Both the position numbers and the translations under genes were made by a program. From NCBI RefSeq assembly GCF_004348115.1, contig NZ_QPFB01000001.1:2868028-2932027 (forward strand): a DNA stretch of 64,000 nucleotides. The letters are read 5' to 3'. Below the pieces are notes generated by a model. That model had not been told where the DNA came from. It worked only from the letters and a program-made list of their open reading frames with translations, and did no database searches. Source of the DNA: Stenotrophomonas sp. ATCM1_4. GTDB taxonomy: Bacteria > Pseudomonadota > Gammaproteobacteria > Xanthomonadales > Xanthomonadaceae. This document shows, piece after piece, positions 37,701-46,084 of the stretch (position 1 is the stretch's first letter; each line of letters opens with the position of its first letter).

Positions 37701-40077
37701 TGCCGACAGCACGACCGCGATCACGCAGAGTGGCAGCCTTCAGGTTGACGGCACCAGCACGCTGGATGCGGACGGCGACATCACGCTGCGGGATGCAGGC
37801 AATGTGTTCACCGGGGCAATGGATATCAGCGGCGAGGCGGTGGCGATCACCGCCAGCAGCGGCCTGAACATCGGCGCACTGCAGAACGGCACCAACAAGG
37901 CAGTGGAACTGATCGCCGGGGGCCAGTTGAGCGTGGCGCCTGCGATCAACACCGGCAATGCCAGCCTGCGCCTGAGTTCGCTGGGCGGCGCGCTCACCAT
38001 TGCAAACGCGCTGTCCGGCGGGCAAGTGAGCCTGAACGGCGCCTCCGGCCTCACCCTGGCGGCTGATGTGACCGGTGCGCAGCTGTCATTGAGCAGCCAG
38101 GGGGGATCGATCATGCAGGCGGCGGGCAGCCTGTTGGCCGCCGGTACCACGACGCTGTACGCCGGAAACGCGATCAACCTGGGAATGATTGGCAACAGTT
38201 TCGGTGGCGATGTAAGCGTGAACGCGGGGGATGTCCTGCTTCGCACCGGACAGTCCCTGTCCCTGGCCGACGTCACGGCAAACCGTCTCGAGGCGCTGGC
38301 GGGCACTGGCCTGACGGTCAGCAACGCGGATACCACCGGTGATGCGGCATTGGATGGCGGAAGCGGCCAGCTCCTGCTTCGTGGCGTCACCACAGGAGGC
38401 GACCTGACGGCAAAGGGCACCTCCATCGGCCAGGGCAGCACCCTCTACGTCCATGGCGACAGCAGCTTCCTGGCCGGCGGCGACGTCCTTCTCAACAATG
38501 CCGGCAACTTCTTTGGAGGCGTCATGGACATCAACGCCTCCAATGCCCACATCATCAGCGGCGGTGAGTTGGTACTGGGCGAGGTGACAGCCGGCACGCT
38601 CGCCGCCCGGGCGGACACCGGCCTGCGCCTGACCGGCCACGTCGTCGCAGACAACGTCGACCTTGCCACCGCGGGCATCTTCGACAACCGTACCGGCGCC
38701 GACGCCATCCAGCTGAACGGCAACGGCCGCTGGAACATCTACCTGGACTCCCCGCATCAGGCGCATGCCTTCAACAACCTGGACAGCGGCAACACCGCCG
38801 TCTGGAACACTGCAGCGTTCGGCAATTCCAGTGCAACCGGCAACCGCTATGTGTTCGCCTGGCAGCCGACGCTGACGGTTGCCGGAAACACCCTGCGCAA
38901 GACCTACGGCGACGTGCTCAACCCTCTGCTGGCCTTCCGCATGCAGGGTGCAATGACTGCCGTTGCCGGAGCATACAAGGGCGACGAATTGGCCAGCCTG
39001 TTCAGCGGACTGCCGAGTGTCATCTCGCTGGGCGCCGCTGCCAATGCCAATGCAAGCACCTCGCCCTATGCCGTCACTGTCGGTCCCGGGACACTGGATG
39101 CTTCCGCTTCCGGCTATCGGCTGGCCTACACCCCTGGGCAGCTCTTCGTTGACCCGCGCGGGCTCATCATCACGGCCGGCAATGCGAGCAAGACCTACGG
39201 GCAGGCATCTTCGCTGGGCGGTTACTCCGTCCATGGCCTGGTCAATGGAGACACGGTGAGCGGGCTGGACCTGCTCAGCAACGGCAGTGCCACCATCGCC
39301 AATGTCGGCAACTACGCGATCACCGCCGGCAATGCCTCCGGCATCGGGCTCGGCAACTACGCCATCGCTTACGTCGATGGCCTGCTGTCCGTCGGCAAGG
39401 CGACGCTGACCATCACCGCAGGGCCCGGCAGCAAGACCTACGGCCAGGATGGCGGGTTCGGCAACTACAGCGTGGACGGACTGCTCAACAGCGATGCAGT
39501 GGCCTCGGTGATGCTGGGCAGCGACGGCGCGGCGGCCAATGCCAGCGTGGGCCATTACGCCATTCACGCCGGTGACGCACGGGGCACAGGCCTGGGCAAC
39601 TACACCATCACCTACGTCGACGGCCAGATGTCGGTCGGCAAGGCCAACCTGGTCATCACCGCCCGCGATGCCAGCAAGCGCATGGGCCAGGCGCTGCTGC
39701 TGGACGGCTACACCGTCGAGGGGCTGCTCAACGGTGACCGCGTCGAGGGGCTCGACCTTTCCAGCGACGGCAGCGCCGCCAACGCCGAGCCGGGGCGCTA
39801 CGCCATCCTCGCCAGCGCCGCGCGGGGCGACCGCTTGGCCAATTACGCGATCAGCTACCAGGAAGGAACCCTGGACGTTTCGGGGATCGCCTCGGAGGTG
39901 CAGGCCCGCATTGCGCGGGAGATTGCCGCAAACGCGGCCAGGCCGGGCAGCCGCGCCCCCACCGGGCCAGCCGTCGATGCACCGCTGTACCGGGCCATCG
40001 GCGAGGGCATCGCCCGCCCGGGCGACGCCTGCGTCCACATGGGCGACATCCGCTGCCTCAGCCACCAACCGGAATGA
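34702..40077 (+). CDS. Large two-partner secretion exoprotein/adhesin (TpsA) with MBG repeats
   Basis: The 1791-residue product is the passenger of the preceding TpsB and is probably a cell-surface adhesin. It starts with an extended signal (ESPR, MNRIYRLVFNSALRQVQVAS), a hydrophobic core ending GGAQAQ, and a TPS domain (about 60-300) with NWSNFSIGQNGTVNF and the NPNGI motif. A long beta-helix of imperfect repeats follows to about 1390. Near the end lie MBG/YDG-like modules, including three exact 81-residue units. The only cysteines are Cys1777 and Cys1785, close to the C-terminus, a pattern linked to anchoring in HMW1-type adhesins. GAGG precedes the ATG. Confidence 0.93.
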   Translation: MNRIYRLVFNSALRQVQVASEAASGGRIVARGRRTQALDRPRLKPLVLALALAWAGGAQAQVLPSNPVVVQGTVSIANTPNTLQVTQTGNRALINWSNFSIGQNGTVNFITHNPSAVTLNVVIGNLASQIDGVLNSDGHVFLINPNGITFGGNAHVNVAGLLATTLSLQDPDVPIYDFRRGAHPGAAVLNHGQINANGGPVLLAGAAVGNYGTIQGGHIGLVAADRMVASYDPAAGMSYYIVDAVDDAPLGPGPVLVNTGTLQASQVNLLARVPTGSSAIALNMGGVIVTDTLVANAGGGALAVGANIEATQTSLISDGSLQQTGGTIDTNTLALQTGGGASLNASGNTVSFIEGSVGTNLVLGNNRTLSQLGALSVGGDATFNNGPHAITLSNANNTFSGGVRLEGGTTTISSNGVLKLRAAEVQSLTASAIGIELNGSFNSTGDQAYNGEVTLTGNASLSSSAGNIAFNGSVNGGGNLRVDAKDEVRFGGIVGGATRLGSVEVVSGDATLNGSVYTWGMQRYADAVRLGGSVSLSSSLGSDIVFGSTIDGAYNLLVQTDGTTRFGGTVGGSSALATLRQDGGTFELGANVNTIGLQTYEKVKLVGDVNVASLGGGDIRFDGAVNGGHALATSTTGQTYFTGSVGGLDALTSLTAGGGGVTLLGGNVTTTGNQRYLDAAMLVGNSTLTSTGSGTIQFSKRLDGNFNLAVNTAGQSIFDGTVGFYTPLLSFSSDLPGSTRIGTQFRSVGGIVFNDMLELGANTVVTSTTGSVRFGNMISGGGWDLRVGGATGTRFDNDVQANMLTVEGNGTTTLAGDVTVADAAQFNRPVLLAGDVAVSGQSVVFGGSIDGGHALDITAAAVNVASHIGGSTPLASLAVDAGTLALSGTVTTSGALSLVSTGNLVQAGAFQAGGPASFQSDGDITLENAGNRFSGKVTLSGEDVSLYASSGLDMDGVQAETLVATAVGRLDLSDAVVNGDVTLTGDGLGLAQVHVGGDLVADSTTAITQSGSLQVDGTSTLDADGDITLRDAGNVFTGAMDISGEAVAITASSGLNIGALQNGTNKAVELIAGGQLSVAPAINTGNASLRLSSLGGALTIANALSGGQVSLNGASGLTLAADVTGAQLSLSSQGGSIMQAAGSLLAAGTTTLYAGNAINLGMIGNSFGGDVSVNAGDVLLRTGQSLSLADVTANRLEALAGTGLTVSNADTTGDAALDGGSGQLLLRGVTTGGDLTAKGTSIGQGSTLYVHGDSSFLAGGDVLLNNAGNFFGGVMDINASNAHIISGGELVLGEVTAGTLAARADTGLRLTGHVVADNVDLATAGIFDNRTGADAIQLNGNGRWNIYLDSPHQAHAFNNLDSGNTAVWNTAAFGNSSATGNRYVFAWQPTLTVAGNTLRKTYGDVLNPLLAFRMQGAMTAVAGAYKGDELASLFSGLPSVISLGAAANANASTSPYAVTVGPGTLDASASGYRLAYTPGQLFVDPRGLIITAGNASKTYGQASSLGGYSVHGLVNGDTVSGLDLLSNGSATIANVGNYAITAGNASGIGLGNYAIAYVDGLLSVGKATLTITAGPGSKTYGQDGGFGNYSVDGLLNSDAVASVMLGSDGAAANASVGHYAIHAGDARGTGLGNYTITYVDGQMSVGKANLVITARDASKRMGQALLLDGYTVEGLLNGDRVEGLDLSSDGSAANAEPGRYAILASAARGDRLANYAISYQEGTLDVSGIASEVQARIAREIAANAARPGSRAPTGPAVDAPLYRAIGEGIARPGDACVHMGDIRCLSHQPE
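39160..39888 (+). repeat. Three tandem 243-bp units encoding MBG modules of TpsA
   Basis: Three in-frame units of exactly 243 bp (81 residues, about residues 1487-1729) each carry a K(T/R)(Y/M)GQ motif at 39190, 39433 and 39676, then YSV-GL-N-D and GNYAI-Y. A more diverged module begins near 38899, 291 bp earlier. The equal spacing suggests expansion by unequal recombination. Confidence 0.85.
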
Positions 40078-40151
40078 CCGACGGGCGGGCCAGGACGCTG
40101 CGCCGTTCTCCCCTGCCCGGGTCACCGGGGCCTCGTCCCGCCCCCTGAACG

Positions 40152-40190
40152 CAGAAGGCGCATCCCCTGGATGCGCCTTCTGTCATTCAT
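40152..40190. terminator. Bidirectional terminator between tpsA and the RcnB-like gene
   Basis: A perfect 14-bp stem (CAGAAGGCGCATCC, 40152-40165, and its complement 40169-40182) with a 3-nt loop is followed by TCATTC on the plus strand and GTTC on the minus strand. Placed between convergent genes it can serve both. Confidence 0.75.
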
Positions 40191-40206
40191 GCCCGCGTGG
40201 ATCAAC

Positions 40207-40671
40207 TCAATGGTTGAACACGATGTCGGCGATGATGCCGGTGGCGATGGCCACCATCAGCAGGTTGCCGCGGTCATCGCGGATCCAGCGGTGGCCATGC
40301 GGGGGGCGACGCACGTGGTAGCGGTCATAGTCGTTGACCACGTAGACCGGTCCACCGTAGTAGTTGCTGTAGCGGTAGCCACGCTGGAAGCCGTAGGGCT
40401 GGTAGACCACCCGACGCGGCGGGTCGTAGTAGCGACGGTCGTTGTAGCGGGCGTCACGATAGCCCTCACGGTAGCCGGCGTTGTAGTGGCGGCGGTCATC
40501 GCGCCATTCACGACGGTCATGGCCGCGACCGCGGTCATGGCCCCGGCCCCGGTCATCCCACCCATGGCGCCCGCGGTCGTGGTCACGGTCGCCTGCCGCG
40601 AAGGCCGGTGCGGTGGCACCGAAGGCCAGTAGGGTAGTCATCGCGGCGACAACTAGACGGTTCATCTTCAT
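40207..40671 (-). CDS. RcnB-like secreted Arg/Tyr/His-rich protein
   Basis: The 154-residue product has a Sec signal peptide (MTTLLAFGATAPAFAA) and a mature part made of charged low-complexity repeats (RGRGHDRGRGHDRREW, YREGYRDARYNDRR), followed by YVVNDYDRYHVRRPPHGHRW, the conserved core of the RcnB family, and a hydrophobic tail (GNLLMVAIATGIIADIVFN). E. coli RcnB is periplasmic and takes part in nickel and cobalt homeostasis; many relatives are of unknown role. No rcnA efflux gene is adjacent, so the metal role is not shown here. Confidence 0.8.
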   Translation of the reverse strand: MKMNRLVVAAMTTLLAFGATAPAFAAGDRDHDRGRHGWDDRGRGHDRGRGHDRREWRDDRRHYNAGYREGYRDARYNDRRYYDPPRRVVYQPYGFQRGYRYSNYYGGPVYVVNDYDRYHVRRPPHGHRWIRDDRGNLLMVAIATGIIADIVFNH

Positions 40672-40813
40672 GGGTGGCCCTCACAGGTTGGGTGGACGGT
40701 TTCCATCATGCTCACGTCATCTGAACGGATTCCGGCTGGAAACGGTTACGGATCTTTCCTATTCACAAATCAGCAAGCCCTCGCGGGCCGGCCGGCCCCG
40801 GCCGGCTTCCGGC

Positions 40814-40819
40814 TATAAT
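40814..40819 (+). promoter_or_regulatory. Consensus -10 upstream of ettA
   Basis: A perfect TATAAT, preceded by GGC, lies 70 nt upstream of the ettA ATG. The -35 region is GC-rich without a clear TTGACA. The rest of the 217-nt region between the RcnB-like gene and ettA shows nothing else distinct. Confidence 0.6.
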
Positions 40820-40888
40820 CGCCCATTCCCTTTTGCCCTGGGCCCTGTCCATGCCGGACCGGGCGCGGGCGTGCGCTACGGAGACTTC

Positions 40889-42553
40889 ATGTCCTCGCAA
40901 TACATCTACACCATGAACCGCGTCAGCAAGGTGGTCCCGCCCAAGCGGCAGATCATCAAGGACATCTCGCTGTCGTTCTTCCCGGGCGCCAAGATCGGCC
41001 TGTTGGGCCTGAATGGCGCCGGCAAGTCCACCGTCCTGAAGATCATGGCCGGCGTGGACACCGATTTCGAGGGCGAGGCCCGCCCGCAGCCCGGCATCAA
41101 GGTCGGCTACCTGGAGCAGGAACCGCGCCTGGACCCGGCCCAGACCGTGCGTGAAGCGGTCGAGGAAGGCGTGGGCGAAGTGCTCCAGGCCCAGGCCGCG
41201 CTGGACAAGATCTACGATGCCTACGCCGAAGAAGGCGCCGACTTCGACGCCTTGGCAAAGGAACAGGAACGGCTGGAAGCCATCCTGGCCGCCGGCGATG
41301 CCCACACCCTGGAGAACCAGCTGGACGTGGCCGCCGACGCCCTGCGCCTGCCGCCATGGGACGCGGTGATCGGCAACCTGTCCGGCGGTGAGAAGCGCCG
41401 CGTGGCGCTGTGCCGCCTGCTGCTGCAGAAGCCGGACATGCTGCTGCTCGACGAACCGACCAACCACCTGGACGCCGAGTCGGTGGAATGGCTGGAGCAG
41501 TTCCTGGCGCGCTACACCGGCACCGTGGTGGCCGTCACCCATGATCGCTATTTCCTGGACAACGCCGCCGAGTGGATCCTGGAACTGGACCGCGGCCGCG
41601 GCATTCCGTGGAAGGGCAACTACACCGAATGGTTGATGCAGAAGGACGAGCGCCTGAAGCAGGAAGACAACCAAGAGAAGGCCCGCCAGAAGGCGATCCA
41701 GAAGGAACTGGAGTGGTCGCGCCAGAACGCCAAGGGTGGCCGCACCAAGGGCAAGGCCCGCCTGGCCCGCCTGGAAGAGCTGCAGAGCGTTGACTACCAG
41801 AAGCGCAACGAGACCAACGAAATCTTCATCCCGCCGGGCGAGCGCCTGGGCAACTCGGTGATGGAGTTCAAGAACGTCTCCAAGAAGTTCGGCGAGCGCC
41901 TGCTGATCGACAACCTGTCGATGATCATCCCGCCGGGTGCCATCGTCGGCATCATCGGCCCGAACGGTGCCGGTAAGTCGACCCTGTTCAAGATGATCAC
42001 CGGCCAGGAAAAGCCGGATTCGGGCGAGATCGTGGTCGGCCCGACCGTCAAGCTGTCGTACGTGGACCAGAGCCGCGACGCGCTGACCGGCAACCACAAC
42101 GTGTTCCAGGAAATCGCTGGCGGCCTGGACATCCTCAACATCAACGGTGTGGAGATCCAGTCGCGCGCCTACATCGGCCGCTTCAACTTCAAGGGCCAGG
42201 ACCAGCAGAAGCTGGTGGGTTCGCTGTCCGGTGGTGAGCGTGGCCGCCTGCACATGGCCAAGACCCTGCTGCAGGGCGGCAACGTGCTGCTGCTCGACGA
42301 ACCGTCCAACGACCTGGACATCGAAACCCTGCGTGCGCTGGAAGACGCGCTGCTGGAGTTCCCGGGCAACACGTTCGTCATTTCGCATGACCGCTGGTTC
42401 CTGGACCGCATCGCCACGCACATCATCGCCTTCGAAGGCGACTCGCACGTGGAGTTCTTCCAGGGCAACTACCGCGAGTACGAAGAGGACAAGAAGCGTC
42501 GCCTGGGCGACGATGCCGGTCCCAAGCGCCTGCGCTTCAAGGCGCTGAAGTAA
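40889..42553 (+). CDS. ettA: Energy-dependent translational throttle protein EttA
   Basis: EttA is a ribosome-bound ABC-F ATPase that gates the first elongation step according to the ADP/ATP ratio. The 554-residue product has two ABC domains: GLNGAGKST with LSGGEKRRVALCRLLL and LLLDEPTNHLD in the first, GPNGAGKST with LSGGERGRLHMAKTLL and LLLDEPSNDLDIETL in the second. The first carries the E-site arm insertion and the two are joined by a charged linker (KNAKGGRTKGKARLARLE-like). The ATG is preceded by GGAG at 5 nt. It is transcribed alone and followed by a good terminator. Confidence 0.97.
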   Translation: MSSQYIYTMNRVSKVVPPKRQIIKDISLSFFPGAKIGLLGLNGAGKSTVLKIMAGVDTDFEGEARPQPGIKVGYLEQEPRLDPAQTVREAVEEGVGEVLQAQAALDKIYDAYAEEGADFDALAKEQERLEAILAAGDAHTLENQLDVAADALRLPPWDAVIGNLSGGEKRRVALCRLLLQKPDMLLLDEPTNHLDAESVEWLEQFLARYTGTVVAVTHDRYFLDNAAEWILELDRGRGIPWKGNYTEWLMQKDERLKQEDNQEKARQKAIQKELEWSRQNAKGGRTKGKARLARLEELQSVDYQKRNETNEIFIPPGERLGNSVMEFKNVSKKFGERLLIDNLSMIIPPGAIVGIIGPNGAGKSTLFKMITGQEKPDSGEIVVGPTVKLSYVDQSRDALTGNHNVFQEIAGGLDILNINGVEIQSRAYIGRFNFKGQDQQKLVGSLSGGERGRLHMAKTLLQGGNVLLLDEPSNDLDIETLRALEDALLEFPGNTFVISHDRWFLDRIATHIIAFEGDSHVEFFQGNYREYEEDKKRRLGDDAGPKRLRFKALK

Positions 42554-42560
42554 TACCCGA

Positions 42561-42593
42561 CAGACGGCCGCCCAGTGCGGCCGTCTGCTTTTT
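42561..42593 (+). terminator. Intrinsic terminator after ettA
   Basis: An 11-bp perfect stem CAGACGGCCGC / GCGGCCGTCTG with a CCAGT loop is followed by CTTTTTCTG, 8 nt after the stop codon. Confidence 0.93.
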
Positions 42594-42833
42594 CTGCCTG
42601 ACCATCGTCGCACTGGGCTTCATGCTTCGAGCCCCTCTTCCGCGAGCGGGAGAGGGGTTGGGGTGAGGGCACGTTGTTCGAGGATGGGGCAGGAAGCAGA
42701 AGCCCCTCATCCGCCCCTTCGGGGCACCTTCTCCCGCACGCGGGAGAAGTGAAGCAACAGCGGTCTCGGCAACGCACGTTCTCCCGCAGGCGGGAGCGGG
42801 AACGCAGAAGTCCCTTTTCACCGGCCCCACCCC
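42594..42833. other. Gene-free stretch with several short repeats
   Basis: Between ettA and the permease lie an inverted copy of the 13903-13944 repeat (42629-42670), a CTCATCCGCCCCTTCGGGGC-type unit (42697-42727) and hairpins around TTCTCCCGC / GCGGGAGAA (42730-42748 and 42778-42800). I see no gene or clear promoter. Confidence 0.6.
42629..42670 (-). repeat. Palindromic intergenic repeat, copy 2 (inverted)
   Basis: The reverse complement reads CCCTCACCCCAACCCCTCTC and continues with a CGCTCGCGG-centred hairpin, matching copy 1 at 13903-13944 in opposite orientation. Confidence 0.65.
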
Positions 42834-44150
<1,317 letters not shown>

Positions 44151-44178
44151 CCCGGCCAGCGCGGCCGGACACCCGCGT

Positions 44179-44964
44179 TCAGTGGCTCAGCAGCACCACG
44201 ATCACGGCAACAACCGTGGCCATCGTGCTGAGCACCGAGAAAGTGCCCAGCGCCAGCAGTGCACGCCACAGGGTCGACCAGATCGGCCGGCCCTTGAAGA
44301 ACTGCACCAGCGAAACGGCGCTGTAAGCCGAGCCCAACAGCGCCGCCAGGACCTGCGTCTGCGGCAGCCAGCGATGCACCAGCACCAGCAGCGACCAGAT
44401 GACGAAGACCTGCACCGTGAGCAGGGTGGTGATCACCAGCCATTCGGGATAGTTCAGTTTGCCGAAACGGCTGAACACCACGCGGAAGATCAAGGCTTCC
44501 AGCGGCAGCAACATCAGCGTGAACACCGCGAAATGCGATTCGATCCACGCGTTCACGCTGCGGAACGACGCCGCCAGCTTCGCCAGCTCAGGTGGTACCC
44601 CCGGACCCGCCCCCAGTGCATCCATGGCGGCACTGTCCATCACGCCTGCGCCTGTGATCAGGCGGTTCAACAACAGCACCGCGGCAGCCGTCATGGTGAT
44701 CAGCAGCACCGGTTTGACCTGGTTGCCGCGGCGGCCTTCGATGTAGTCGCGCAGCAGCTTGCCCGGCTGCAGCATCAACTGCTTGAGCGAGTACAGGATG
44801 CCGCGGTCCATGTGCAGCACGCTGTGCTCCAGCTCATGGCCGAGGAAATGCCAGTCGATGCGATGCACCGGCGTGGGCTGGCCACAGCCCGGGCAGAACT
44901 TCTGGTCGGCACCGCCGACCGCGCGGCCACAATTGATACAGCTTGCGTCGACGTGCATCCCCAT
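44179..44964 (-). CDS. DUF3667-like membrane protein with N-terminal zinc ribbon
   Basis: The 261-residue product begins with a zinc ribbon (Cys9-x2-Cys12 and Cys24-x2-Cys27, CINCG...FCPGCGQP), followed by RIDWHFLGHELEHSVLHMDRG and LMLQPGKLLRDYIEGRRGNQ, which is the conserved start of the DUF3667 family. Four to five membrane helices follow. Function is unknown. The start at 44964 has GGGGG 6 nt upstream; an ATG 7 codons earlier is possible. It converges with the permease gene. Confidence 0.85.
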   Translation of the reverse strand: MGMHVDASCINCGRAVGGADQKFCPGCGQPTPVHRIDWHFLGHELEHSVLHMDRGILYSLKQLMLQPGKLLRDYIEGRRGNQVKPVLLITMTAAAVLLLNRLITGAGVMDSAAMDALGAGPGVPPELAKLAASFRSVNAWIESHFAVFTLMLLPLEALIFRVVFSRFGKLNYPEWLVITTLLTVQVFVIWSLLVLVHRWLPQTQVLAALLGSAYSAVSLVQFFKGRPIWSTLWRALLALGTFSVLSTMATVVAVIVVLLSH

Positions 44965-45040
44965 GCACTGCCCCCTTGTTGGCAAGGCGGCATTCTAGAA
45001 CGGGCCTCGGCCAGGCCGCCATCGCCCTGCCCGGCCGGGC

Positions 45041-46084
45041 TCAGTTGTAGGTGATGGTGAAGGTGGCCGCCCCGTTGGCCGTGCCCGGCCCCACCGCGCC
45101 CGCCTGGGTCTGGATGTAGCGCGCACGCAGCGGCAGGTTGAAGGCACTGCTGCCGACCACGGTTCTTCCCAGCGGCACCGTGGTGCCGAATGCCAGCGCG
45201 CGTTCGGCCGCGCCATCACGCTGCACCAGCTCGATGCCGATCCGCGTGGCGGTGTTGCCGCCCTGGGTCAGGCGCAGCACACCGGCACGGTTGGAGCTGT
45301 CCTGGGTGGCATCCAGGCGGATGCCGATCGCGCTCTGGTAAGCGGCCAGGTTGCTGCCTTGGCAACTGAGCCGGATGTCGAAATCACGATTGACCGCCCG
45401 CGAGCCTACGCCGGTGAAGGTGCTGGCCGGCACAGCGCCGAAGTCCACCACCAGGTTGCGGCTACCGGCCAGCACTTCGCAGGTGGGACTGACCACGGTG
45501 GTGCCGGTGCCCTTGAAGGTGGAGGTAAGCTCTGGCCTGGAAGGACCGTCGCCGTCTAAATAGTACGTGGTGAAGCGCCCGCTGGCAGCGATCGGACCTG
45601 AGCCAGTCTGGATGGCAGTCTTGATGAGTTCAACGCGGAATCTTCCGCCATTGAGTGTGATGTCTAAGTTCTTCTCTCGCGCCGCGAGTGGCACCGTATG
45701 AGGGTAATAGGCCTGCACCGTCCCGGAGTCGCGGTACACCCGGATCCCAACGCCTTCCACCAACGTGTTGTAGGTGTTGGCGATGCTGGTAGATTGCGCT
45801 TGCTGCGCATTGACGTACCTGCCCTCGGCATAGCCACCCGAACTGGTGCAGGTACCGATCCCTTCGACCTGGTTGATGGTGGCGACCAGCTCCTTGATCA
45901 CGCCCCCCACCGGCGTGCCGGGCAGGATGGTCACCTGCCCCATGTCCATCTGCACGTCCTGCGCGACGAACCCGGATTTGGTGATGCTGCACCTGGCCAA
46001 CGCGGGCCCGGCCTGCAGGCCAGCCAGCAGCACGGCCACCCCGCAGATGCCACGACCAACCGCGCCCGGGAGAATCATCGACAT
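45041..46084 (-). CDS. Fimbrial tip adhesin / minor subunit (MrkD-like)
   Basis: The 347-residue product is the last gene of the chaperone-usher locus and fits a two-domain tip adhesin. It has a signal peptide (cleaved near ALARC), an N-terminal domain of about 170 residues with a cysteine pair and no familiar motif (the likely receptor-binding part), and a C-terminal pilin domain starting near SPTCEVLAGSRNLVVDFGAV with RLSCQGSN and the terminal donor-strand pattern GAATFTITYN. Its start overlaps the usher stop by 10 nt. The ligand is unknown. Confidence 0.87.
   Translation of the reverse strand: MSMILPGAVGRGICGVAVLLAGLQAGPALARCSITKSGFVAQDVQMDMGQVTILPGTPVGGVIKELVATINQVEGIGTCTSSGGYAEGRYVNAQQAQSTSIANTYNTLVEGVGIRVYRDSGTVQAYYPHTVPLAAREKNLDITLNGGRFRVELIKTAIQTGSGPIAASGRFTTYYLDGDGPSRPELTSTFKGTGTTVVSPTCEVLAGSRNLVVDFGAVPASTFTGVGSRAVNRDFDIRLSCQGSNLAAYQSAIGIRLDATQDSSNRAGVLRLTQGGNTATRIGIELVQRDGAAERALAFGTTVPLGRTVVGSSAFNLPLRARYIQTQAGAVGPGTANGAATFTITYN

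Noticed and set aside
38086-40125. 679-residue minus-strand frame opposite tpsA
   Set aside because: It spans the repeat region in antisense and ends past the tpsA stop; no signal, domain or RBS supports it.
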